Part shown: positions 1-9,788 of the stretch, in pieces
How positions within the stretch are numbered: the first letter of the stretch is position 1
Layout of the letters: the number at the start of each line of letters is the position of its first letter
Origin: Myotis daubentonii
Taxonomy: Eukaryota; Chordata; Mammalia; Chiroptera; Vespertilionidae
DNA length: 64,000 nt
Direction of reading: 5' to 3'
Assembly: GCF_963259705.1 (NCBI RefSeq)
Contig: NC_081852.1
Location: forward strand, 60,956,359 to 61,020,358
Translations under genes and position numbers: made by a program
Notes under the pieces: model-generated
Databases searched by the model: none
What the model saw: the letters and a program-made list of their open reading frames with translations, nothing else
Told to the model about the DNA's origin: nothing

Positions 1-1603
1 CCTCTCCATCGCTCTGAGGCTTGGAGCAAGCGCTCCCATGTTGGGTCACCAGGAAGCCATCACTCCCTGCCCAGGCCTGTCCCTCGGCTGTAGGGGAGGG
101 TGGCTGCCTCAGCCCACTGGCCCCGAGCTACCCCGGGCTGGTCTTCTGCGGCTCACACAGGAGGGCTGCACAGCAGGGGCCTCTGCAAATGTTTCACATT
201 AGAGCAGAAACGGCCTTCGTGGGCTACGCTGCTTCAGCACCTGCCCAGTCATCGCCAGCCAAGGGCTGCCGGGAACACTCCATCAATCCGTGGCACGCGC
301 AGAGCCAGGTCATCTCTCTGTCAGGTGGGATTTCTTGTAAAACAGATTTCTGTGCAAAATGAAATACGGGACCTCGGTCCATTTCCATACCGAGTCTGGC
401 GGTTTCCATCATGGCACAGAGAAAATCGTCTTTTTAATGGAGCAAGCAGGTCCTGGGGCTCGCTGGCCTTCCACTCAGAAGGCACTGCGATGGGCATTAT
501 GCAAATGTCCGGGGGCGGCCCTGCTGGAGGAGGACAGGATCCTGTCCGGTGACAGAGCCTCTCCCAGCCTAACCTTTGAGTGTCACACGATGGACACTCG
601 GCCAGAAGGACCGTCGGGGCCTCTCATGGGGCCTTCGTGACAGTGTTTCCGTCCGTTCCGTCGGAGCAGAGCCCGTCTCGGAGCCTTGGCCTGGCGCGGG
701 GCAAGCTTTATGGAGTCGCATTTAATCTCCCTCTCAGGCTTCTGCCCCTCAACCCTCCGAAGTCACAGGCCTGTGGCAACCCCGGGTCCCCACCGCCAGA
801 CACCGGCTTGGCTGCAGGAAGGTGCGCCTGCCCACCCCGCATCTCCCTGCACTGCTCACTCGCCCCCTCTCCCTCAGCAAACCCTGCGAGAGCTGGGGAC
901 ACCTGGCCTCTCCCCCCGCGTGGCTACGCTTTCCTCTCAGCAAGCGAGTCCTCCGTGATGGATGCTTTTCCCATGAGGCTCCCGGTCTGGCTCTCCTCTC
1001 CAGGCCTGGACTCTGAGCAATGACCCTCGTGCCAGCTGGGGTGACGCTCCCACGGGCCTGGGAAAGGCAGCAGCTGCTTCTCAGACAGGACGGAGCCGGG
1101 CAGGAAGCAGGACCCTGATGTCGCCCAGCCCCGTGACCCAGGGCAGGGCTCGCTCCTCCTTCCAGCCAACCCTCCCGCTGCCCTGTGCCACCTGCCCGTC
1201 AGGCGCCTTGTCCGCAAGGAGGTCCCCAAGGCCCGTCCAGTGGGAGACAGCAGAGCCGGGCGGGCTCGGCCCAGCAGGGCAGTGCCGGAAGGTCCCCTTC
1301 CCGGTGTGCACTCCCGGGCACGGGGCCTCTGAACGGCGGCAAGGCCGCTCATTGGAACTGACACTCCATGATGGGCTTGGACGCACACAGGGCCCCGGCC
1401 GGCCACCTGGAGCCCCGCCTTGGGAGTGACCCCACGTGGTGACCATTTGATTGAAAAGATCAACTCATTTCCCATCGGCCAAGGGAACTCAGCCGAGCCC
1501 CACTTCGGAGGAGACCTGGCCTTGCTGCTGCCTGATTACCCGCAGCGGCCCCGGCGGAGTTCAAGGACGTGGATTGTGAAGGGCTGTTTCCTCCTATTTC
1601 CGG
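1..1603. other. GC-rich unique DNA, no gene recognised
   Basis: No repeat family, RNA gene or convincing exon was recognised here. Several open frames of 60-180 codons overlap on both strands, the usual pattern in GC-rich non-coding DNA. A less GC-rich stretch at about 300-440 reads as ordinary unique sequence and could be weakly conserved. I see no promoter or polyadenylation context. Confidence 0.5.
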
Positions 1604-1834
1604 CTGGAACATGGGAGGGAGGCACTGGAACATGGGAGGGAAGTGCTGGAACACAGGAGGGAGGCACTGGAACACGGGAGGGAGGCACTGGAACACGGGA
1701 GGGAGGCACTGGAACACGGGAGGGAGGCACTGGAACACGGGAGGGAGGTGCTAGAACACAGGAGGGAGGCGCTAGAACACAGGAGGGAGGCGCTAGAACA
1801 CAGGAGGCAGGCGCTGGAACACGGGATGTGGGCA
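1604..1834. repeat. Minisatellite, 21-bp unit, 11 copies
   Basis: Eleven head-to-tail units of exactly 21 bp, each starting CTGGAACA or CTAGAACA, run without indels from 1604 to 1834. Variants inside the unit (ATGGG, ACAGG or ACGGG; AGGCA, AGGTG or AGGCG) fall in blocks: ACAGG/CTAGA units cluster at the right end and ACGGG units in the middle. This is typical of unequal exchange or slippage between neighbours. Because 21 is a multiple of three, the array stays open in several frames and yields heptapeptide-repeat open frames on both strands, which are not evidence of a protein. Confidence 0.95.
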
Positions 1835-2039
1835 CTGCCTCATAGAACCTCCTCACATCTGCCCCTGGAGCCTTGGCAGCTGGGCACAGTCCAGAAGCCT
1901 GGAGCCCTGCCCTGGGCCAGCGGGGCAGTGGGTGGGGGCAGCGCCCTCCATGTGGACTCCAGGAAGGGGCTGGGGTGTGGGTGTTGTTTTATGGGGCCGC
2001 CCTGGCAAAGAACCCAGACCAAGCACCCAGAACAGCAGT
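1835..2039. other. Short unique spacer
   Basis: Unique GC-rich sequence between the minisatellite and the MLT1 LTR. Nothing was recognised in it. Confidence 0.5.
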
Positions 2040-2415
2040 GACCTACTGTCTCACGTGCTGGATGCCAAGTTCAAAACCCAGATGCTGCCAGGGCTGTCTC
2101 CCTCGTTCCTGGCCTCTCCCCCAGCTCCTGGGCCTCAGGCCTCTCCCCAGCTCCCGGGCCTCACCTCCTTGGCTTGCAGATGCCTCGCTCTGACCCTGCT
2201 TTTGCGTGGCCTCTGCCTGTGTCTCCACGTGTCTTCTCGTGTCGATTTACCTCTTTATCAGGCACCGGTCACACTGCAGGACGGCCCCCCTAGTGACCTC
2301 ATTTGAACTTGGTTACTTCTATTGAGGCTCTGTTTCCAAATAAGTTTGCATCCGAGATCCTGGGGAGTTAGGGCTTCAACAAGTCTTTGCTGGGGACACA
2401 ACTCACAACGTAACC
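2040..2415 (-). mobile_element. MLT1-type MaLR LTR (ERVL-MaLR), antisense
   Basis: The plus strand reads as the reverse complement of an MLT1 solo LTR. In order it shows a degraded region resembling the AAAACAACAGA...CAGTTCTGGAGG side (about 2040-2090), a block with GGCTTGCAGATG (2170-2183), then CTAGTGACCTCATTT (2290-2304), a CTCTGTTTCCAAATA block (2328-2342) and GGGGAGTTAGGGCTTCAACA (2361-2380). These are the conserved landmarks of this family. The copy is old and diverged, with no internal retroviral genes visible. Exact ends are approximate. Confidence 0.75.
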
Positions 2416-2439
2416 TGAAGGGAAATGAAACCCGTACCT

Positions 2440-2725
2440 CGAAGAGACACCCGCGCCCCGTGTTCACGGCGGCACCGTTCACAGTGGCCGAGACGCGGAG
2501 ACAGCCTGAGTCAGTGGATGAGCGGACAGAGAGGCTGTGTACGGGCCACAGCGCAGTGTGATTCGGTTTCTAAAAGGAGGCCCTGCCATTCGTCACAACC
2601 AGGATGGGCCTGGAGCACAGGGTGTTGATAGGATAAGCCAGACACAGAGAAAAGCTGCAGGAGCTCATGTGTGTGTGGGATCCCACCAGGGGAGGGGCCA
2701 TAGAAACCAAGAGTAGAAGGTGGTC
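2440..2725 (+). mobile_element. Ancient L1 fragment, ORF2 3' end
   Basis: Decayed sequence follows the order of the L1 ORF2 3' end: a 'tgttcac...ggcaccgttcacagtggcc' block (2460-2490), 'cagtcagtggatgagcgga' (about 2510-2527), 'cattcgtcacaaccaggatggg' (2587-2608), 'gataagccagacacagaga' (2632-2650) and 'aagagtagaaggtgg' (2709-2723). The match is by eye and substitutions, many at CpG, are frequent, so it is an old L1M-like copy. It has no coding capacity. Confidence 0.7.
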
Positions 2726-3481
2726 GTCAGGGTGGGAGTGGGGACACGGAGACGCTGGCCCGAAGGAGCAGAGCTGCACTGAGTGGGATGAATAGTCTGG
2801 GACCCGTCCTGTGATGGTGGCAGCCAGGCCTGAGGACACCTGGGACTGCCCTGCATGGGAACGGTGCTGGCATGGCCTGTCCCTCCACCTGGTTTCACAC
2901 CGAGGCCCCTGCCCTTCCACGCAGCTCCGAGGCCTCGTCCTGAGGCATCTCCCGGGCAGTGGTCATTTCTAAGTGGCTCCTCCTCTGCAAGTTCCCACAG
3001 AGCGGCCTCCTCCGCCATTGAGGTCGGGGTGCCCTGCCAGGCTGACCTGTAACGGCTGCAGCCTCCCACCCCTCCTCGCCCTTCACCCCCAAGCTCAGCT
3101 GCCTCTCCTGGACCCTGGAACCTGCACGGCCTCTCGGGGGCACCGATGGGAGAGTCTCCCAACCACCAACCCCCCCCCCCCCCGGAGCTGCAGGACCCTC
3201 TAATAAACACCGCTCGGCAGCCTGTGTCAGGGGACAGCCCAACATGCCATCAAAGCCAGAGCTGAGATTTTAGGAGGAAATTTTTCTTTTTTAAATTCAT
3301 GTTGATCCGTAGGTTAATCTCCTGCACACTGAGCTGGTCCCCTGGCTGGTGAGGGAAAACGGCCTTTAAGCATCTTTTGTTTTATCACCTTGGACCCTGA
3401 GGGTGGCATCGCCCCGGTTAGAGGAGCGCGCGGTTCCTGGGGCGTCCCAATCCCAGTGTCCGTGGGAGGGACCCGCCGGCA
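2726..3481. other. GC-rich unique DNA with a poly-C run
   Basis: No gene or dispersed repeat was recognised. A homopolymer of about 15 C lies at 3170-3184, a likely site of length polymorphism and assembly error. The AT-rich patch at 3270-3320 is short and not diagnostic. Confidence 0.5.
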
Positions 3482-3660
3482 TGGCAGACATGCTTCCCAC
3501 GCCCGTGTCCATGTTCTCTGGTGGCTTTCCACGCCTGTCTCCACATTCTCTGGTGGCTTTCCACGCCCGTGTCCACGTTCTCTGGTGGCTTTCTACCCCC
3601 GTCTCCATGTTCTCTGCTGGCTTTCCATGCCTGTCTTGCACATTCTCTGCTGGCGGACGT
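3482..3660. repeat. Minisatellite, 32-bp unit, about 5 copies
   Basis: Units begin with TTCTCTGGTGGCTTTC or TTCTCTGCTGGCTTTC at 3514, 3546, 3578, 3610 and 3643. The spacing is 32, 32, 32 and 33 bp. A partial unit (CCACGCCCGTGTCCATG) precedes the first full one. Copies differ by single substitutions. Open frames running through the array on both strands are repeat artefacts. Confidence 0.9.
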
Positions 3661-4300
3661 TGCTGGCAGGGCTGGGACACAGTCGCAGCTCCAAATGGCT
3701 TCTGTGGCCGCTGCGTGGCATTCCCGGGCCAAATGGGCCTCCGAGCAGACCTGAAAGCCCTAGTTTCTGGAAGGGGCTCCGAGAGTGCGGGTGTTTGCGC
3801 CGCATGCCTGGGGCGCGCCCAGATCGCTTCCAAAGTCGTTTTTGCAAAATGCCTGCAGACCCGGCCTGAGTGCGCGCAGACAGACTGCCCTGCCAGGGCC
3901 TTGGGGCTCCCACAGCTGGAAGGCGGGGGTGGGGTGTTCACCAGTGCAGCTGGGACAGGAACGCAGGAGACCCTGCTGTGCTGGAATCCCGCGGGGGGAG
4001 TGACTGCTGAAATCGGGTCACCCTGGACTTCCAGGTCTGGGAACCCCCAGTTCTGATCATGATGACGAGTCTGGGTGATGTCCAGCAGACAGACTGCTCC
4101 GTTTCCCTAACGGTTCAGACCTAAAAGAAACTGCTTCCAGAAATTTCCTAGGTGGAACCCTAGGAAATATTCTAGGTGTTCCGCAGAAGCCCCTCGTCTG
4201 TGGATAAACCCGAGAGCCAACATGTGTGGATTCAGGCTGGTGTTTAGGTCCCGGGAGAGGGACTGTGGGAGAGGGAGTGAGAGAAAGAGCAGCGGGAGGC
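3661..4300. other. Unique DNA, nothing recognised
   Basis: Moderately GC-rich unique sequence that becomes less GC-rich after about 4100. No repeat family or gene was recognised. Confidence 0.45.
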
Positions 4301-4480
4301 AGTTAAATCTCAATCACTCAGAAACGCGAGTTTTCTTGCAATAATCCTTGGTAATGTGGAGTGAACACAGATTTACAATCAAAATGGGCTTAATCTGATA
4401 TTAAAGAATTCTCTTAAAACCCCCAAACAATTGAGATGGTTCTTTTTCCTCCTTTGGTGTGTTTTACGTTAGCTCCTCCA
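4301..4480. other. AT-rich repeat-free block (candidate conserved non-coding element)
   Basis: An abrupt AT-rich stretch contains short homeodomain-like cores, including CAATCACTC, TTTACAATCA and CTTAATCTGATATTAAAG. It has no repeat signature and no open frame of note. It resembles vertebrate conserved non-coding elements in composition. This is a composition-based guess only. Confidence 0.3.
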
Positions 4481-4750
4481 GGAGGCCGCGGATGTGAAGA
4501 AATATCTGGACGCTAATCACAGTGAATTTTATGTTCCTGCGGGCGGGGCGGGGGGGCGGGGGTGGAGGAACAGGGGTTTCAACTCCAGATGATGCTCTGC
4601 AAATACCACCCCCCACCCCCACCGTTTAGCTTGGAGGCGCCCGCCTGCCCAAATGGCCAGTCACTCTGCAGGGTTAAGACACTGTACCCCCCGAGCCTCT
4701 TTGACAATAGCAGACTGCGGTATAGAAAGTCTCAAGGCTCATCTCCATTT

Positions 4751-4953
4751 ATTTATTTATTTTAAATATATTCTTACTGATTTCAGAGAGGAAGGGAGAG
4801 GGAGAGAAGATAGAAACATCAATAATGAGAGAGATTCCTGCACGCCCCACACTGGGGACAGAGCCCCCAACCCTGGCGTGTGCCCTGACCAGGAAGCAAA
4901 CCACGACCTCCTGGTTCATGGGTGGGCGCTTGATCACTGAGCCACACCAGCCA
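4751..4953 (-). mobile_element. Ves SINE (tRNA-derived), antisense
   Basis: Reverse-complement Ves SINE: the tail side TTTAAATATATTCTTACTGATTTCAGAGAGG lies on the left, a GA-rich segment and the TGCACGCCCCACACTGGGGA core in the middle, and the tRNA-like head with CACTGAGCCACACCAGCC on the right. Target-site duplications GGCTCATCTCCATTT (4736-4750) and GGCTCATCTCTATTT (4954-4968) differ at one base. The core is mutated relative to the CTACTGGGG form seen in other copies. Confidence 0.95.
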
Positions 4954-4968
4954 GGCTCATCTCTATTT

Positions 4969-5782
4969 CTAAGTCCACACCCAGCACAAGAATGAAAACC
5001 TGGGTCATCCCTGAGAACGGGGACCGGGATCTGGGATTCTGGCCTGATCTTTGGATCCCTCAGCTCAGACTCTGGGAAATGGGTACATTTTAGGAAACAG
5101 CTCCTGCAGAGCTAGCGCCCATTGGTCAGTGCGGTGCAAGTGTGTTGTTGTTTTTCTGCTTGGCCTTTTGTCCTCGAAAAAGGCCTTTTCCTACCGGGGA
5201 GCAAATCCATTTCACAGCACATCTACTCCTGTGGTGGATGCGGTATCATTAAAATTATTCATTAAAAATGATTGTATTAAAGGTAATATCATAAGCAGAG
5301 GTCTTCATCCTATGTTTGCGCATAAAATCACTGGATTTGGAAACACGCCCGCACACAGCTCTCCGCTGCCTTCTCATGGGCCAATCAGATGGAGACTGCT
5401 GCACAGTGGAGCGGTGCTGTGGCCGAGCTCCCCGACAGACAGCGTGGGGGATGGAGCCACGCGGGTCCTGTCCCCCGGGTGCATGAGGCCTTCCCGCAGC
5501 GTACGTGTCTTTGAACCCAACTCCGCGATGTGCTCAGCACCCACCCACTCCCTGCTGAGCTCCACGCTGACCCACGTGGGCCACCGTATACTTTCCAGCG
5601 CCTCCTGTGTCCTCACGGTCATAGCACCCTGTTGGACACAGACGATGGATCCAAAAATGGTTCCAATCCGGCCATGGCCACGTGGCTGGAAGGCTCCGCC
5701 TTTTCCCAGGTGCTCCGGCTCCCATGGCTATAGGCCATGCTCTCCTCAGTGAGTGACAGGTGACATTGTAAGAACAGGAGAT
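4969..5782. other. Unique DNA with an AT island at 5215-5330
   Basis: No gene recognised. The AT-rich island has TATCATTAAAATTATTCATTAAA-type sequence rich in ATTA cores and lies in otherwise mixed DNA, so it could be a short regulatory element. A 233-codon open frame across 5051-5752 shows no protein-like features. Confidence 0.35.
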
Positions 5783-5798
5783 GGGAAGAGAGACCCTC

Positions 5799-6024
5799 AG
5801 CCCCGCCAGCGTGGCTCAGCGGCTGAGCATCGACCTAGGAACCAGGAGGTCATGGTTGTATTCTCAGTCAGGGCACAGGCGGGGTTGTGAGCTCGATCCC
5901 CAGTGGGGGGTGTGCTGGAGGCAGTCAATAGATGATTCGCTCTCATCATTGATGTTTCTATCTTTCTCCCCCTCCTCCTTCCCTCTCTGAAATCAATAAA
6001 AAAAATTATTTTTTAAAAAAGAGA
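5799..6024 (+). mobile_element. Ves SINE (tRNA-derived)
   Basis: Sense Ves SINE with the tRNA-like head GTGGCTCAGCGGCTGAGCATC, a diverged box B (GGTTGTATTCTC), the CCCCAGTGGGGGGTGTG core, a pyrimidine stretch and a CTGAAATCAATAAAAAAA tail. It is flanked by a perfect 16-bp duplication, GGGAAGAGAGACCCTC, at 5783-5798 and 6025-6040. The perfect duplication suggests a relatively recent insertion. Confidence 0.97.
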
Positions 6025-6040
6025 GGGAAGAGAGACCCTC

Positions 6041-7128
6041 CCAGGACTGTGGGTGGCCCAGATGGCCCAACACGGGGTCCTCGGGGATGCCTGGGAGACA
6101 GAGTGTCTCCCACAGCCCAGCCCCGTGGTTGTGCCGTGGTCACGTGGGCGACGCCGGCTTTCGCGGTAAATCACGCCTTGAGACTAGTGTCACGCGTGAT
6201 TGATGCCACTGAAGAGGGAAAGGCACGGAGGCAATGAGTGATGAGCGGCCTCCACCAGGCCCCGTGCTGACTTTTTTGAAAACTCTAATGATTTCATGTA
6301 AATCTGTCCTGGCGATTGAGGGTTATGAGTAAACTCGGGGCCAAATCTTAGTCACTCAAAGGCTCTGAGATGTCACTTGGCGCGTTGCCTGCTGTCGCGG
6401 GCGGATCGGGAGGATTACTGCTTCCAGCCGCTTGACCTCCGGGGCCCGGCCGGCCTTTACTGCGCTTGGCAGGTGACAGCGGGGAACCATGTGCTACGGT
6501 AGCTCTGGAAGCAGCGACCCATCCCGGAGGCCTGGGACGGGGGTGGGGGGGTGGCGTAGGTGTGCTTGTAGGCCTGGGAGGAAGGCAGGGACAGTACAAG
6601 GTCCAGGCAGTGACTCTGTTTGCTCGCGGTGTCAGCATTTGGACACTCAGCTCCTGGGGGTGAGGCGTCCATGTTTTTTTATCTCCTCACGCGAGTTCTG
6701 TGTCTTCCTGTTACTACGGGATGAGGTAATAAAAGCTCCATCATTACAAATAGGTGCCGTGGAACAAAGGAGGTTGCCATGGGAACACTGACTCCTCATT
6801 TCCAGAAATTCCGGAGCGAGATTCATGAAGTTAATGTTTCAGGGACATGGCTGCTATAGCGAAGACAGAAAGGAGGCCGTTCCAGATAGCACCTCCGTGG
6901 AGAAAAGAATCCCCGAAGTGCTTTCTGAGACGGTCTGAGATCCTTACGGAGCCGACGGAACATTCATGTGATGCACGAATGAGACAAACGGGGACTTCGT
7001 TTCCATCGGTCACACGGCAGCTCCCTCCGCACCGACGGGAGCTCTCCGGGCTTCACTAAACTCGGGGTTTGTGCCTGTTGCCGCCTGGATGAGACACTCC
7101 GCGTGTCCCTCCGTGACCCTTAAATGCT
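6041..7128. other. Unique DNA between SINE and minisatellite
   Basis: No gene or dispersed repeat recognised. The section 6690-7060 is less GC-rich and contains the RFX-like palindrome listed separately. A GGGGGTGGGGGGGTGG run at about 6538-6555 is a G-rich low-complexity patch. Confidence 0.4.
6773..6786. promoter_or_regulatory. RFX X-box-like palindrome
   Basis: GTTGCCATGGGAAC matches the RFX X-box consensus GTTGCCATGGCAAC at 13 of 14 positions and is nearly palindromic. RFX factors bind such sites in ciliary, immune and neuronal genes. No transcription start is visible nearby, so if functional it is a distal site. A single 14-bp match in 64 kb is suggestive, not proof. Confidence 0.4.
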
Positions 7129-7191
7129 CACCCGCGGCCGTGGGAGGGCCACCCGCGGCCGTGGGAGGGCCACCCGCGGCCGTGGGAGGGT
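7129..7191. repeat. Triplicated 21-bp GC-rich tandem repeat
   Basis: Three consecutive units of CACCCGCGGCCGTGGGAGGG plus one base differ only at the last base of the third copy (C, C, T). Near-identity of CpG-rich units indicates recent expansion. Contains repeated CCGCGG and CGGCCG sites. Confidence 0.95.
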
Positions 7192-7767
7192 CGCTGCTTC
7201 TGCTCCCACGGCAGAACCAAGCCTCCAATGAAAGGCTCTCCAGCCAAACCCAGCAAGTTCTCACGACATGATTTTGGAAGGAGAACAAACGGGACAGGAA
7301 GGAAACAGGAAGCAGGAAGGGAATCGAGGAGCCACTTGGGTCCCAGCTGCCCCCATGGCGTTGGAGACGCAGGAGAGAGCTGCCAGGGAGCCCGGCTTCA
7401 CCCCGCGCCGGCCACGCCGCTCCCTTCCTTCTCTGGGAAACGCCTTGGCCTCCAGGGCACCATGCTGCAGAGGTTAGTCCAAGGGTGCTGAGGGCCACGC
7501 GGAAGGTTCCAGAATGCCCACGGCGGTTCCAACAACTTCTCAGCACATGTGTTTCCTGAGCTGCCCCAGACCCTGATCCCAGTGTCAGTGAGGTGGGGTG
7601 GGGGCAGGGGGTGGGCTGCCCCTCTGGCCCGCAGCAGCCACTCCTCTGTGACAATCCGGCTCCTTCCCGTCAGCTCACTGCACACGCCGCTCCTGGGAAC
7701 AATATGGGGATTGCCCGGCCAGGGAGTCCACGAGGAATCAGACTTAGGGGTTCCTGCTCCAGAGCCC
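7192..7767. other. Unique DNA, nothing recognised
   Basis: GC-rich unique sequence without a recognisable gene, RNA or transposable element. Confidence 0.45.
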
Positions 7768-7869
7768 GTGTCTGCTGGGAATCCACGGCATCCAGACAGA
7801 TTCCGGAGCCAGGTTCCTGTGTCTGCTGGGAATCCACGGCATTCAGACAGATTCCGGAGCCAGGTTCTG
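7768..7869. repeat. 51-bp direct duplication, two copies
   Basis: GTGTCTGCTGGGAATCCACG starts at both 7768 and 7819, and the two 51-bp units are nearly identical through CCGGAGCCAGGTTC. A simple tandem duplication in unique DNA. No longer array is present. Confidence 0.93.
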
Positions 7870-9067
7870 AAAGAACCGGGAGGCTCACGGACAGCAGACT
7901 AACTCACGAGTCACGCCTCGGGCACGTTGGCATCACCTGCAGAGTGAGAGGGGCGCCGCCGAGCTCCCGCCGTGATGTGGCGCCATGTGCTGGGGCTGCA
8001 TCACGGACAACAGCCAAGGAGCAGCTGAAAGGGGGTGGGCTCAGATGCACCCGCTGGGCGCTCTCAGGTGGGTGGATGGGTGGCCAGGCAGGGCCAGGTG
8101 GGTCAGCATCCAACGGGAAAATGTCGGAAATAGAGGGACCCCCCCAACCCTGGAGCATGGACAGCAGGCCTCCCTGCCAGGAGGAGCTGAGGAGACCCAG
8201 CCATAGCCACACCACGTGTGGTGGTTGGGAAGGAAGAGCTGAGAATCCTCTGTCCGGCTCCTGTCAACTCGCGTTCCCTGAATGCCTGGGTCAGTGGAGG
8301 AGCGCCGCCATGAAAGCCTCACGGATTGGAAATTAAAAAGGTGACCACAATCACAACGTGGCCCTTCGATGAGCTCAGTAGCGATATCACTCAGTTCAAC
8401 CGAAAAGCATGGATTGCTGGCCATGGGCAGGGCCAGGAGCCACCCGCGGAGGGTGCCCACGGGTCCCAGCCTGCATTTTCGAGAAGCCCGTGGTGGGGAC
8501 TTGGTCAACTGGACATTCCTTGGGGGTGAGGGCCCGAGGTGCTGGCGCAGCCCGTCCTTCCCCTGAGCGGGTGGTGAAGGGTGTCCAGTGTGAAAGGCCC
8601 CCAAGCACAGAAAATGCCTGCGTGGGAGTCAGCACAGCCCCTCCGAGGCCTGGCGGGCAGCCTTGGGCCTCACTCCTCATTGTGATCGGAACTGGAGGAG
8701 GCAGGTGCTGGGCACGGGCACATCTGGGCGGAGCCCACCATCCATAAATCTGCCCGGGCCACATGGCCAAGAGCAGTGCAGAGGGATGAAGTCCGGGCAT
8801 CTAAAATCCTAAGGAGTTGCTTTTTCTGAAATTAAGATGAAGCAGCTAATGAGACGTCCTTGCTGACGGCCATTCAAGCGGTCAGGGCTGAGCCCAAACT
8901 GGAGTTCCTCCCTCCCCCCCCCCCCATCAGGTCCTCAGACTCCCATGAATGTTCTCCAGCTTGCTCCCTGCATGGGAACCTCCTACAGTGCTTATCCTTA
9001 AAATGACACTGTGGAGAATAACTGGAATCAGGTCCATAGTCTCACTTGTGTTCTTTGTGTCCTTCAG
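7870..9067. other. Unique DNA, nothing firmly recognised
   Basis: Mostly GC-rich unique sequence. An AT-leaning stretch at 8795-8860 and a C run at about 8918-8926 are the only compositional features. No repeat family was recognised. Confidence 0.4.
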
Positions 9068-9135
9068 AGAAAACAAAATCATCCGGTGTCGGTCACGCTC
9101 TCTGGGTCTGAGCCTCGCTCTGCCGTTGTCTCCAG
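9068..9135 (+). other. Candidate exon with strong splice signals
   Basis: A pyrimidine-rich acceptor (CTTGTGTTCTTTGTGTCCTTCAG, read in two parts across 9045-9067) is followed 68 nt later by the donor TCCAG/GTGAGG at 9136. Two of the three frames are open across the 68 nt. No protein family is recognised and no neighbouring exon can be joined to it in phase with confidence. It may be an exon of a non-coding RNA or simply a pseudo-exon. Confidence 0.25.
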
Positions 9136-9555
9136 GTGAGGAGCCCTCAGGAAGCAGGCATCTCACCAGGGAATGAAGGAGAGAGAGCAATGGGTGCCCC
9201 GCAGCGTTAGCGCAGGCCAGGCCAGATGTGAGCGTGTGTCTTCGTGGAAGGCGAGGCGAGCAACCGGCTCCTGTGTATTCGCACACACCCCATTGCGTCC
9301 CTTCCTGCACGACACGGTGACCCTGGAGATGACTTCTCCGTGGTGAACGAGCGGGCTTCCTAGTCCCATAGTTGTCCCCACTCATTCATCCAGTCCTTCC
9401 ACCTTCTACATCTTGCCCACCAAGGGGACACCCATCTCTGCCAGACTCTTGACACTGAGTAACATCCAGGCTGCTGAGGTGGCTCTTAGAACTTTCCTCC
9501 TGAAGACCCAGAACCCAACTCCATGAACCCTGGCCTGTGAACCTTGATCCTAGCG
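9136..9555. other. Unique DNA, nothing recognised
   Basis: Mixed-composition unique DNA up to the target-site duplication of the hAT element. No gene or repeat was recognised. Confidence 0.4.
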
Positions 9556-9780
9556 CAGGGGTGGGCAAACTTTTTGACTCGTGGGCCACAATGGGTTCTT
9601 AAACTGGACTCAGAAGAAGGAGCTGCGGCCGTGTTTCCCGACGTTGCCATGTTAACACTGCTGCTGGTGAAGGAGCGGAGGGGAGAGCAAGAGAACCCTC
9701 CGCTCTTTCGGCTCCGCGGGCCGGATAGAACAGCCGAACGGGCCGGATCCGGCCTGCGGGCCGTAGTTTGCCCACGGCTG
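9556..9780. mobile_element. Non-autonomous hAT transposon (MITE)
   Basis: A 225-bp element with imperfect terminal inverted repeats: CAGGGGTGGGCAAACTTTTT at the left and the complement of CAGCCGTGGGCAAACTACGG at the right. It is flanked by 8-bp duplications TCCTAGCG (9548-9555) and TTCTAGCG (9781-9788), one mismatch apart. The interior is GC-rich with a GGGCCGGAT-type repeat near the right end and has no transposase. The duplication fits the nnnTAnnn pattern of Buster-group hATs. Confidence 0.9.
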
Positions 9781-9788
9781 TTCTAGCG

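Noticed and set aside
229..252. REST/RE1 site starting TTCAGCACC
   Set aside because: Only the left half matches; the right half does not resemble GGACAGCGCC.
1420..2041. Repeat-protein-like frames on both strands
   Set aside because: They arise from a 21-bp minisatellite whose unit length is a multiple of three.
3403..4056. 217-codon frame through the 32-bp minisatellite
   Set aside because: Much of its length is tandem repeat or its flank. Repeat-driven openness is not evidence of a gene.
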